Assembly (NCBI GenBank): GCA_001312405.1
Contig: BBDR01000010.1
Coordinates: 104,414 to 168,413, forward strand
From: Clostridium sp. NkU-1
GTDB taxonomy: Bacteria; Bacillota_A; Clostridia; Lachnospirales; Lachnospiraceae
Length of the DNA: 64,000 bases
Reading direction: 5' to 3'
The position numbers were made by a program, and so were the translations under genes. This document shows, one piece after another, positions 30,397 to 39,770 of this stretch. Below the pieces are notes generated by a model that saw only the letters and a program-made list of their open reading frames with translations, did no database searches and was not told where the DNA came from. Every line of letters begins with the position of its first letter. Positions within the stretch are counted from its first letter, which is position 1.

Positions 30397-30621
30397 TCAA
30401 ACTTAATATCGTCGGCTGACACAATCAAGACGGCAACAAACAGCATAATCCTTATCAATTTCCTATTGACTTTTTATTTGCACGCTAATCTTATTCCCAA
30501 TTCGTTTTAATTGTTAATCATATTGTAATTGATGGTTTACAGTTAATTTCTTCCCAAGTATAATGTTTTTGTCAGGAAATGTAGCCATGTTAAAAAAAAC
30601 AATATATATACATGTTTGAAC

Positions 30622-31220
30622 CGTAAATGGAGCATAGGAAGATGCAACCTCTTGGGGCATTCCAATCCAAAAATCAATGCCGCAATCAAGGATCAGCTCG
30701 ACAAGCTGGAGCACGTGATCTTTGCTAATTTCTCCCATGAGCCTGCTATTGCCCTGTGCGAGCAATTATGTAAAATCATTCCCAAGGGGCTGACAAAATT
30801 CAACTTTTCCGATAACGGCTCGGCTCCGTGGAATGCGCCTTAAAAATGGCTTTCCAATACCAATATCAAACAGGGCATTCCAAAAAGACCCGTTTCATGT
30901 GTCGTTCCGAGGGCTACCATGGAGAAGCAATCGGTGCTCTTATGGGAAAAACCGCGGTCACTGTAACTGCGAGTGCTTTGAACATGCCGAACATGCATTT
31001 ACTAAGTATGCCCATGAGACCTGTGCTATGATCGTTGAACCGATTCTGCAGGGCAGCGCCGGTATGCGAATCTATCCAGCTCTTTATCTTAAAAAATCAC
31101 GAAAATTATGCGATCAACATAACGTTCTGTTGATCGCAGACGAAATTGCCACAGGTTTCGGACGCACGGGTAAAATGTTTGCTTGCAACCATGCGGGCGC
31201 CCCTTTAGCGGCATTTGGCA
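30622..31220 (+). pseudogene. bioA: Relic of bioA (DAPA aminotransferase)
   Basis: Three stretches match adenosylmethionine-8-amino-7-oxononanoate aminotransferase: LLGHSNPKINAAIKDQLDKL, LTKFNFSDNGS with VECALKMAFQYQYQTG, and VEPILQGSAGMRIYPALYL with LLIADEIATGFGRTGKMF. The N-terminal ~50 residues and everything after NHAG are missing (including the PLP lysine). About 30 residues are missing after GALMG, with a frame change. These are true deletions, so the gene is dead. Confidence 0.75.
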
Positions 31221-31283
31221 AATGCAGTACGATAATAGTCGCTTGCGTCTATTATACCTACTATTCCTAATTACAATACTTTG

Positions 31284-31322
31284 AATTGAGGTCCAGTTCC
31301 CAAAGGAAACCAGACCCCAATT
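31284..31322 (+). terminator. Terminator hairpin
   Basis: AATTGAGGTCC (31284-31294) pairs imperfectly with AGACCCCAATT (31312-31322), followed by eight T on the plus strand. It sits between the bioA relic and the convergent ABC-F gene. Confidence 0.65.
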
Positions 31323-31337
31323 TTTTTTATTTCTTTA

Positions 31338-32893
31338 TCATGATAATCTAAGCGCCCATTCCCTGCAGTCTATCACTCTGGTTGCAATTCCTTCATAGAA
31401 CTCCGGTTCATGGCAGATTAAAAGAATACTTCCCTTATACTCCTTTAAGGCTCTCTTTAACTCTTCTTTTGCCTCTACATCCAGATGGTTCGTAGGCTCG
31501 TCCAAAAGAAGAACATTGGTTTCCCGGTTGATCAGCTTGCATAGTCTGACCTTTGCCTGCTCCCCGCCGCTGAGCACCCGGACCTGGCTCTCAATGTGAT
31601 CGGTGGTCAGGCCGCATTTGGCAAGGGCCGACCGGACCTGGTACTGGGTATAGGAGGGGAATTCCTTCCAGATCTCTTCGATGCAGGTGGTAGTATTTCC
31701 CGGAGCCATCTCCTGTTCAAAATATCCGATGGAAAGATAATCTCCAAGCTCCACATTCCCCTGTAAGGACGGTACAAGCCCCAGGATGCTCTTTAACAAA
31801 GTGGTTTTTCCGATGCCGTTTGCACCTGATAAAACCACCTTCTCCCCCCGTTCCATGGAAAGATTCAATGGTCTTGACAAAGGCTCCTCATAGCCGATGA
31901 CCATATCTGTGGTTTCAAAAATATATTTTCCGGCTGTGCGGGCTTCCATAAAATGAAACTCCGGCTTTGGCTTATCCTTTGAAAGCTCAATGACCTCCAT
32001 TTTATCCAGCTTTTTTTGTCTGGACATGGCCATGTTCCTGGTGGACACCCGCGCCTTGTTGCGGGCCACAAAATCCTCCAGCTCGGCGATCTCCTGCTGC
32101 TGGCGCTTATAAGCCGCCTCCAGCTGCGCCCGTTTCACCGCATATACTTCCTGGAATTTTTCATAGTCACCTACATAGCGGTCCAGGTTCTGATTTTCCA
32201 TATGGTAAATGATATTGACCACGCTGTTTAAAAACGGAATATCATGGGAAATCAGGATAAATGCATTTTCATATTCCTGAAGGTAACGCTTCAGCCATTC
32301 AATATGCTGTACATCCAGATAGTTTGTCGGCTCATCAAGAAGCAGGATATCCGGCTTCTCCAATAAAAGCTTTCCTAACAGGATTTTGGTTCTCTGGCCT
32401 CCGCTTAATTCCGTTACGTCTTTATCAAGCCCATGTCGCTTAAACCTAAGGCCCTGGCCACTTCCTCCACCTTTGAATCGATAATATAAAAATCATGGGC
32501 CATGAGAAGGTCCTGAATGGTCCCAAGCTCCTCCATCATAGAAGCCATGGTTTCCTCATCAGCCTCCCCCATTTTATCGCAGATCTCATTCATCTGCTCT
32601 TCCATCTGAAACAGGAATGCAAAGGCGCTTTTTAAAACGTCCCGGATGGTCATTCCTTTTTCCAGCACCGTATGCTGGTCCAGATAACCGACCCGGACCC
32701 GTTTAGCCCACTCCACCTTTCCTTCGTCCGGCTGTAATTTTCCGGTTATTATATTCATAAATGTGGATTTTCCTTCCCCATTGGCTCCGATCATGCCGAT
32801 GTGCTCTCCCTTCAACAGACGGAAGGATACATCCTGGAAAATGGCACGGTCTCCAAAACCATGTGTCAGATGTTCTACGTTTAATATGCTCAT
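31338..32893 (-). CDS. ABC-F family ATPase (frameshifted)
   Basis: About 518 residues with two ABC domains and no membrane part. Walker A: GANGEGKSTFMNII and GANGIGKTTLLKSIL. Signatures: ELSGGQRTKILL and VLSGGEQAKVRLCK. Walker B: ILLLDEPTNYLD and VLLLDEPTNHLD. The linker (KRQQQEIAELEDFVARNKAR) between domains is the P-site-tRNA-interacting arm. One T is missing near 32432 (GGCTTTGATAAAGACG expected). ABC-F proteins act on ribosomes. Some protect against antibiotics and others are translation factors; which applies here cannot be decided by eye. Confidence 0.9.
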
Positions 32894-32981
32894 CGAAAAA
32901 CTCCTTTATCTACGCGGTTAAATATCGCTTTTATTTGCGGCACCATATTGTTTGACACCAATTTTACACCATCTTTTTTGT

Positions 32982-33025
32982 GAAACATCATAATTCTACA
33001 TGAATGAAGCTATTAAGGCAAGCAA
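32982..33025 (+). repeat. 44-bp imperfect direct repeat, left copy
   Basis: GAAACATCATAATTCTACAT, then about ten variable bases, then ATTAAGGCAAGCAA. The partner is at 34512-34554. The two bracket the IS200 relic and the hydrolase gene. Confidence 0.5.
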
Positions 33026-33152
33026 AAAAAATCACATTATTTATGGGCCTTTTCATTATGCCTGTTTTTCTGGTTTTTCATTTTTTCTATCTTCGTAACT
33101 TCTATAGCATGAGTAGTTAAATTCATCGCCATATTGAAAAGGGAAAAGTACA

Positions 33153-33326
33153 TTGATCGCTTATGATAAACTTCCGGAATTACAAAGTAAATGGGATAAA
33201 GTATTTTGGGCACGGGGATACTATGTTGAGACAATTGGTAATATCACAGATGAAACCGTTCAAAAATATATAAAAGAGCAAGCAGAAGAATCAAGAAAAG
33301 AAGCTTCTAATAGTGCCGCTTTATAG
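33153..33326 (+). pseudogene. IS200/IS605-type TnpA relic
   Basis: The open frame reads YDKLPELQSKWDKVFWARGY, YVETIGNITDETVQKYIKEQ and AEESRKEASNSAAL to TAG at 33324-33326. FWARGYYV.T.GN..DE...KYI.EQ is the conserved C-terminal part of IS200-family Y1 transposases, which includes the region next to the catalytic Tyr. The N-terminal HUH domain is missing. It is immediately upstream of the hydrolase gene. Confidence 0.75.
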
Positions 33327-33373
33327 CGGACCAGAGACTGAATCGGATTTTATGCAAGGAGGCGTAAAACAAG

Positions 33374-34335
33374 ATGTGTACAGCGATTACATTACAATTC
33401 GGCGAGACGGAAAATTTTTTTGGCAGAACAATGGACTTCTCTTACGACATTGAGCCGAAACTATATGTGGTACCGAAAAATTATGCTTGGCAGAATGCCT
33501 TGACCGGGTGTAAATTCCATAACACCTACAGTTTTATCGGCATTGGACAGGAAAAGGAGGATATGCTTGCTTTTTTTGACGGCGTCAACGAACAGGGATT
33601 TGCCGCCGCCGCATTGTACTTTGCCGGCTTTGCCAAATACAGTGAACAAGCAGATTTAAAACGGGATGCTGTTTCTTCTTTGGATTTTCTTCATTATATC
33701 TTAGGCAAATGCGGCTCGTTAAAGGATCTGAAACGAGCATTGGACAATGTATCCATCATCGGCGTTCCCGACCCTGTGACCCAAACCGTTGCACCCCTCC
33801 ATTGGATTGCCACGGACCGAACGGGAGAAAGCGTCGTTATAGAACAAACAGAAGACGGGCTTCGGCTATTTAAAAAACCCTGTAGCGTTCTGGCGAACAG
33901 CCCTGATTTTCAGTGGCATATGACCAATTTAAGGAACTATATGAATGCATCCCCTGTACAAACAAAAGAAACATCCTGGGGAAATGTCAAATTAAAACCT
34001 TTCGGTCAGGCAGGGGGAACTTTGCCGCTGCCTGGCGGCTATACCTCCCCGGAACGTTTTGTGAAAACGGCTTATCAAAAAAACCCATATTCAACCGCCA
34101 AAAAAACCAAATAGAAGGAGTCAATGCCTGTTTTCATATTATGGAAGGTGTCTCTGTTCCCAAGGGAGTAATCATAACCGACCGCAATACTAGCGATTAT
34201 ACAAAATATACAGCCTTTGTCAACACGAATACCTGCCAATATTTCTTCAAAACATATGACAATCCCCAGATTGGAACGGCAACCCTAAGGATAATGACCG
34301 GTTGCTCAAACAGCCTCATTGTATCGGGGAATTAA
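33374..34335 (+). CDS. Bile-salt-hydrolase/penicillin-acylase family protein (frameshifted)
   Basis: About 320 residues starting MCTAITLQFGETENFFGRTM after AAGGAGGC. Cys2 is the expected N-terminal nucleophile after Met removal. Further family features are RTMDFSYDIEPKLYV, EQGFAAAALYFAG, PLHWIATDRTGESVVIE and VLANSPDFQWHMTNL with the Asn and Arg sites. A base is missing near 34074-34103 (run of seven A); the C-terminal frame reads GVNACFHIMEGVSVPKGVII. It hydrolyses linear amides such as conjugated bile salts or penicillin V. Substrate choice cannot be read from motifs alone. It lies in the accessory block beside an IS200 relic. Confidence 0.83.
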
Positions 34336-34470
34336 AACGGCCTGTTGTCTTCCAGGAAATAAAATAAAACAAATAAAGCCCCTGCTGCCAAAGGATACAG
34401 ATCAAAAAAAAGATATAACAGAGAAAGAAGAGGCCAAGTAAATACTGTATTCCAGTAAATGGTAACCCAT
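34332..34470 (-). CDS. Small membrane protein overlapping the hydrolase 3' end (frameshift in A8 run)
   Basis: Starts MGYHLLEYSIYLASSFSVIS at 34470 after AAAGGAG. With seven instead of eight bases in the run at 34404-34411 it continues FFDLYPLAAGALFVLFYFLE and ends about DNRPF, 45 residues. Two hydrophobic segments are likely membrane helices. The gene is convergent with the hydrolase, and the stop codons overlap by three bases. Function unknown. It was missed by simple ORF calling because of the run. Confidence 0.45.
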
Positions 34471-34511
34471 GATAAAAACTCCTTTATTAATGCGTACAGG
34501 TGTCCAAATAC

Positions 34512-34554
34512 GAAACATCATAATTCTAGATGCAGATGCAATTAAGACAAGCAA
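34512..34554 (+). repeat. 44-bp imperfect direct repeat, right copy
   Basis: GAAACATCATAATTCTAGAT, then about ten variable bases, then ATTAAGACAAGCAA. Same order as the left copy at 32982-33025. Confidence 0.5.
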
Positions 34555-34617
34555 TGGTTGCAAAAAGCGACAAAAACGTTTATGATAAATCCAACAAGAA
34601 ATTTCCAGGGAAGGATT

Positions 34618-35510
34618 ATGTTTATGTACTTGTATACATGGTATCAATGGCTGCTGTTTTTCTTTATATATTGCTTTATCGGCTGGATCATCGAATCCAC
34701 CTATGTTTCCGTAAGAAGCCTTCATTTTGTGAACCGCGGTTTTCTCAGACTTCCCCTTCTTCCTCTCTATGGAAGCGGGGCCATTATTATGCTGTGGCTG
34801 TCCCTGCCTGTCCAGGGCAACTTATTCCTGGTGTTTCTCTTTGGTATGGCAGGCGCTTCCGCTTTGGAATACGCCACCGGTTATTTTATGGAACGTCTGT
34901 TTAAGATGAAATACTGGGATTACAGCAACAATCCTTTTAATTTAAACGGATATGTCTGTCTTCCCAACTCCATCGCCTGGGGATTTCTTACCCTGCTGCT
35001 GACAGAAGTTATTCACCTCCCCTTAGAATGGCTGGTCCTTCGCTTAAACGGAACGGTATGCATTCTCCTTGTGACTGTGATCGGAATTCTTTTTGTCACC
35101 GATGCCATACACTCCACCAAGGAAGCCTTAGACCTTGGCCGAATCCTGGAATCCATGACAAAACTAAAGTCAGAGCTGGAGGAGGTTCAGGTGCAGATGG
35201 CCCTGTTAAAGGCCGAAACCGCCCAAAAGGTGTCCGACATAAGAACCGAGACCATTCAGAAGGCTGCCAGCTTAAAAGACGGAACCATGGTAAAGATCTC
35301 TTCTCTGAAGCCGAAACTGCCAGTGCCTTAAAAGAATCTGCTTTAGTGGAACGTCTTCAGTCTCTGACGGAAACCAAAGAGAAGATGACCGGGCGTTTGA
35401 CCTCTTACCGAAAGGGTATCCTCCGCCGGAACCCTACCGCTTCATCCCGGCTGTTCGGCGAAGCCTTAAGGGAATTAAAGGAATATTCCAAAAAATACAA
35501 AAAATCATAG
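34618..35510 (+). CDS. Putative ABC transporter permease, CmpB family (frameshifted)
   Basis: About 297 residues starting MFMYLYTWYQWLLFFFIYCF. Four to five membrane segments fill residues 1-165 (FFIYCFIGWIIESTYVSV, LFLVFLFGMAGASALEYATG, WGFLTLLLTEVIH, VCILLVTVIGILFV). The family signature is FGWxxES near the start and NPFNLNGYVCL. The last third is a coiled coil rich in Lys/Glu (KLKSELEEVQVQMALLKAET). The frame shifts near 35295; the end reads SALKESALVERLQSLTETKE. The family (PF06541) is poorly understood despite its name. Confidence 0.75.
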
Positions 35511-35520
35511 CACCAAAGAC

Positions 35521-35556
35521 AAAGACGGAGCCTGGTAAAAACCAAGCCCCGTCTTT
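35521..35556. terminator. Bidirectional terminator
   Basis: AAAGACGG...CCGTCTTT with inner GCCTGGT/ACCAAGC pairing (35521-35556). It separates the converging permease and pgm genes. Confidence 0.85.
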
Positions 35557-35572
35557 ATTCTATCTAAAATCC

Positions 35573-37309
35573 CTACATCATCTTATCTACCATAGCCATA
35601 ACAGCCTCTCCCAGCCTTGCAGACCGCTCATCCGCATCAGCCATGGAATCGCCCTTAATGCCATAATAAAATTTAATTTTCGGTTCCGTTCCGGAAGGCC
35701 TTACACACAGCCATGCGTCCTCAGTTAAGTCATAATAAAGCACATCAGACTGGGGAAGCCCGGTAGGTCTGGTTTCTCCGGTGCTCATATCCTTCACGGT
35801 GTCAAGCTTATAATCCCTTGCAGAAAGGACCTTATACCCGCCAACTGCCGCTGGAGTTTCCTTTCGCATGGTCTCCATAATGGCCCGGATCTTTTCCTGG
35901 CCCTCAATGCCCTTTAAGCCGATGGCCTTTACTGCATCTTTATAATAGCCGTATTTCTCATACATGGCAATCATGGCATCCCACAAGGTCATGCCCTTTG
36001 TCTTATAATAGGCTGCGGCCTCACACAAAGCGACCGTTGCGGAAATGGCATCCTTATCACGGGCATAGGTTCCGATCAGACAGCCATAGCTTTCTTCCAG
36101 GCCAAACATATAGGTTCCGTATCCGGTGGCCTCTTCCTTTAAAATCTGCTGGCCGATATATTTAAAACCGGTCAAAACCTCAATAAGCTCACAGCCGTAA
36201 GCCTTGGCCACCGCATCCACCAGATTGGTGGTAACTATGGATTTGACTACCTGTCCATCTGCGGGAATCTCCCCTCTTTCCTTCTTCTGGCTCAATACAT
36301 ATTCGCACAGAAGGGAACCTGACATATTGCCTGTCAGGGGGATGTATCCGCCGGATTTCTCATCCTTTACATACACCCCAAGACGGTCAGCATCCGGGTC
36401 TGTTGCCAGAACCAGATCCGCATCCTTTTCCTTTGCAAGGGCAAGGCCCAGTTCAAAGGCTTCCTCGGCTTCTGGATTGGGATAGCTGACCGTGGGGAAT
36501 TCCCCATCCGGCAGCTCCTGTTCAGGAACCACGTACACATGGGTAAATCCGATTTCCTTTAATGCTCTTCTTGCAGGAAGATTGCCTGTACCATGGAGAG
36601 GGGAATAGACAATTTTAATATCATCCTGCATCTGGTCAATGGCATCCTGGTTTACTACCTGGGCCTTTACGTGAGTTATATATTTATCATCCAGCGCAGC
36701 TCCGATAATTTCATATTTGCCTGATTCCTTTGCGGCTTCCACAGTAATCGTCTTAACCGTTGAAATATCCGTAATATTTAAAACCTCTGCGGTCACCCCT
36801 TTGTCATGAGGAGGAGTAAACTGGGCACCATCCTCCCAGTACACCTTGTATCCGTTATATTCCGGAGGGTTATGGCTGGCCGTAATGTTGATGCCGGCAA
36901 TACAGCCTAATTCCCTTACGGCAAAAGAAAGCTCCGGTGTCGGACGCAAAGATTCAAATTTATATGCTTTTATCCCATTGGCAGCTAAAGTAAGCGCCGC
37001 TTCCTCGGCAAATTCCGGAGACATATGCCTGGAGTCATAGGCAATGGCCACGCCCTTGTCGGCACCGCCCTGGCTTATGATATAATTGGCAAGCCCCTGG
37101 GTCGCTTTTCTTACTACATAGATATTCATCCGGTTTATTCCAGCGCCGATGATGCCTCTTAAGCCAGCGGTGCCAAATTCCAGATCCTGATAGAAACGCT
37201 CCTTAATCTCATTCTCATCATCAGCGATCCTCCGGAGTTCTTCCTTTGTCGCCTCATCAAAATATGGATTTAAAAGCCATTCCTCATAAATACTCCTGTA
37301 ATCTTTCAT
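35573..37309 (-). CDS. pgm: Phosphoglucomutase/phosphomannomutase
   Basis: A 578-residue protein from ATG 37309 (MKDYRSIYEEWLLNPYFDEA); AAGGAG is 10 nt upstream. Catalytic Ser is in GINITASHNPPEYNGYKVYW, the metal site is LATDPDADRLGVYV, the sugar loop is MFGLEESYGCL and the phosphate site VRPSGTEPKIKFYYG. All four domains are present and the frame is intact. It interconverts hexose 1- and 6-phosphates and would feed glucose-1-phosphate to RfbA for dTDP-rhamnose. Confidence 0.96.
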   Translation of the reverse strand: MKDYRSIYEEWLLNPYFDEATKEELRRIADDENEIKERFYQDLEFGTAGLRGIIGAGINRMNIYVVRKATQGLANYIISQGGADKGVAIAYDSRHMSPEFAEEAALTLAANGIKAYKFESLRPTPELSFAVRELGCIAGINITASHNPPEYNGYKVYWEDGAQFTPPHDKGVTAEVLNITDISTVKTITVEAAKESGKYEIIGAALDDKYITHVKAQVVNQDAIDQMQDDIKIVYSPLHGTGNLPARRALKEIGFTHVYVVPEQELPDGEFPTVSYPNPEAEEAFELGLALAKEKDADLVLATDPDADRLGVYVKDEKSGGYIPLTGNMSGSLLCEYVLSQKKERGEIPADGQVVKSIVTTNLVDAVAKAYGCELIEVLTGFKYIGQQILKEEATGYGTYMFGLEESYGCLIGTYARDKDAISATVALCEAAAYYKTKGMTLWDAMIAMYEKYGYYKDAVKAIGLKGIEGQEKIRAIMETMRKETPAAVGGYKVLSARDYKLDTVKDMSTGETRPTGLPQSDVLYYDLTEDAWLCVRPSGTEPKIKFYYGIKGDSMADADERSARLGEAVMAMVDKMM

Positions 37310-37396
37310 AAGCAAAATACTCCTTCCCTCCTTTTATGTTATGGTTATTATAAATCATAACATGGCAAAAGAAAAGTGTATTTCCATTATTTTGTA

Positions 37397-37434
37397 TCCT
37401 AATTGAATCAAGCGGATATGCCTGCATATCCAGT
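37397..37434. repeat. Dispersed hairpin element, copy 2 (family B)
   Basis: TCCTAATTGAATCAAGC, then GGATATGC-CT-GCATATCC and AGT, the same as 16154-16192. It sits 4 nt past the CotS-like gene stop and upstream of pgm. TCCTAATGAATCAAG, without the hairpin, recurs at about 51801-51815 before aguA. Confidence 0.55.
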
Positions 37435-37438
37435 CCTT

Positions 37439-38426
37439 TCAATTTTGAATCCGTGACAGGAAAAGATTCCGCATGGGCTGCTGAATCTCTAAATCCTTTA
37501 GCTTTTCAATATTCCGTGCGGGAATCCAGGCCTTATTGGCATTATAATAAAAGTTGATCTGCTTCCAGTACTTTTCAGGATATAAAAACAAATAGTAAAG
37601 GCATATCCTGTCTGCATCCGAAAGAGGGAGAACCTTTGTATAGGTTTCCAGCATGGCCATACCAAGCTTTAAATTCCAGTCATGCTTTTCCATGGCCTTG
37701 CGCATGAAATGATACAGGTCCTCCATCTGCAGTCCCAAGTGCATACGGTTGAATTCCACGATAGCCACATCATGAAAACACATCAGAACGTGGTGCTGAT
37801 TCAAGTCACCATGACACAAATACTCCTCTTCGTTCTCCCGGTTTTCATAAAAGCCTGCCATCCCTTTACAGGCTTCCATGGCCTGTTCGAAAAATATATC
37901 ATAATTCCCCATGACACATAGCTCAAACTCAGACTTTTTTTCTTTTATTCCGGATAAACGTGCGGGCACGCACCAGCTCCCTGTTGTGGCGTTCCATTTC
38001 CTCAGCCGGCTGCTGTACCAAAATGGATCCCAGATTCCATTCCTCTTTAAAATCGATCCGCCGCAGCACTTTATGTAAAGAAGCAATTTGTTCGATGGCA
38101 CATAATACCTCTTTGCTATCCTTCAAATTACATTCCCGATCCGCATACCAGTCTTTAACGATCCACCGGGTTCCATCCTCGGCACTGGAGAGGAGCTCAC
38201 CATCTTTATTCCTGACGTAACGATCCACTTTTAAGCGGCAGGATTCTTTCATCTGTGAAAATACCTGATCTTCAAATTCCAGGCGCTTTAAGGTTCCTTT
38301 ATATTCCCGAAGCAGTTTAAGCCCCTGATTTGTCTCACACAGCCAGGCGCCCCGGCCGCGTTTCACATCAAGAATTTCAAGCTCATACTGCGAAAGCACC
38401 TCTGTGTATTTCTCGTTCACAACCAC
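37439..38426 (-). CDS. CotS-like spore coat kinase-fold protein (frameshifted)
   Basis: About 328 residues. The N-terminal lobe (YELEILDVKRGRGAWLCETN, LKLLREYKGTLKRLEFED) has the ATP-lobe pattern. The C-terminal lobe has the phosphotransferase motif EEYLCHGDLNQHHVLMC and the metal region AIVEFNRMHLGLQMEDLYHF, where the usual IDFD is replaced by VEFN, so catalytic activity is doubtful. The T7 run 37935-37941 breaks the frame; six bases give RNKRKKSEFELCVMGNYDIF. CotS/CotI-type proteins belong to the spore coat. Start at one of two GTG codons near 38426. Confidence 0.75.
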
Positions 38427-38514
38427 CCCTCCAACTCTTAGCTAATCAGCTACTTCTAGGGTATGAAGAGGTGGAAAAAAAATATGCAAAATACGGCAGA
38501 AAGTTATACGTGCC

Positions 38515-39735
38515 TTAGCCTTGTTCCTTAAAAAAAAGTTGGGCTGATCTCATCAAATATTCCCTGTTATTGCATTCCGGCTGTTTCAGAACCAATTGGA
38601 AGAGACTGTTTAGAATTGCCCCCATTTCAGGCCCCGGCTTCATGCCTGCACCGATCAATTCCCTGCCGGTAACAGCCATGTCCTTTAAGCGGATACAATC
38701 CCCATCCCTTAAGATTTCCTCCGAATACTGCTCCACCATTTTTAACCGGGTCTTATAGGATGATTGGCAAAATACCTTCTGGAAGCACAACAGGTCCTCA
38801 AACAGCTCCGGGGAAAGTCCGCTCATGACTTCTCTGATGGCCGGCTTATGAACTGGGATTTCTGTTTTCCACAGGCTGACCAGGGTCTTTGTCTGGTGGA
38901 TTGTCTCATTATCCAGCTTTAAATCCCTAAGGATTTTTACCGCATCCTCAGGTTCCTCCAGCCTTAAAAAAACCGGACCAGCGCATGTGCTTTTTAATAG
39001 GCAGCCCGGCTATTCTCTCCGCTTCAAAAAGCCGCTTGCCGGCAGCCTCAAAATGCTCTGAAATATAGGACCGATCCCATTTTCATATACCTCCTTAAGC
39101 CTTCCCGGATGATCGGAAAGGAGGAGCTTTGTAAGCTCCACCTGGATCCGTTCCTTACTGACCTTAGCCATGTTGGGGGCTATGACTGAAATTGCAGCCC
39201 TTGTGTCCTCTTCTATGTCAAAGCCCAGCTGGGCGGAAAAACGGATGGCCCTGAGGATCCTTAAAGCATCCTCTGTAAACCGGTCCAAAGCGTTTCCCAC
39301 ACAGCGGATGACCCGGCCCTCCAAATCCCTGACCCCGTCAAATGCATCCACTAACCCCTCCCGGTCGCTGTATGCCATGGCATTTATGGTAAAATCCCGG
39401 CGTTTCAAATCCTCCAGCAGGCTTCCCGTAAATTCTACGGATTTCGGATGGCGTCCATCTTCATACTCTCCGTCTATGCGGTATGTGGTCACTTCATATC
39501 CCTCATGATCAATAAGCACCGTAACCGTGCCGTGCTGGATTCCTGTATCAACCGTTTTATTAAAAATTTCCTTTACCTGTTCCGGCTTTGCTGAGGTCGT
39601 GATATCCCAGTCTTCCGGCTGCCGGCCTAACAGGCTGTCTCTCACGCAGCCTCCCACCACATAAGCTTCAAAGCCGCTGGTATTCAGTTGTTCGATGATC
39701 CTCCTTGCCGCCTCCGGAACCTGAATCTTTATCAC
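38515..39735 (-). CDS. cca: CCA tRNA nucleotidyltransferase (two frameshifts)
   Basis: About 406 residues. The nucleotidyltransferase head has YVVGGCVRDSLLGRQPEDWD and the metal-binding DWDITT. The basic motif is RRDFTINAMAYSDREGLVDA and the neck ALRILRAIRFSAQLGFDIEE. The C-terminal half (EAAGKRLFEAERIAGLPIKK and onward) lies in other frames; breaks are near 39050 and at the A7 run 38966-38972. It adds and repairs the 3' CCA end of tRNAs. Lies 35 nt before proS in the direction opposite to transcription, so proS-cca probably share an mRNA. Confidence 0.92.
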
Positions 39736-39770
39736 TTCTTTTACCTCCTGGTTTTCTTATCCCGCCGTTT

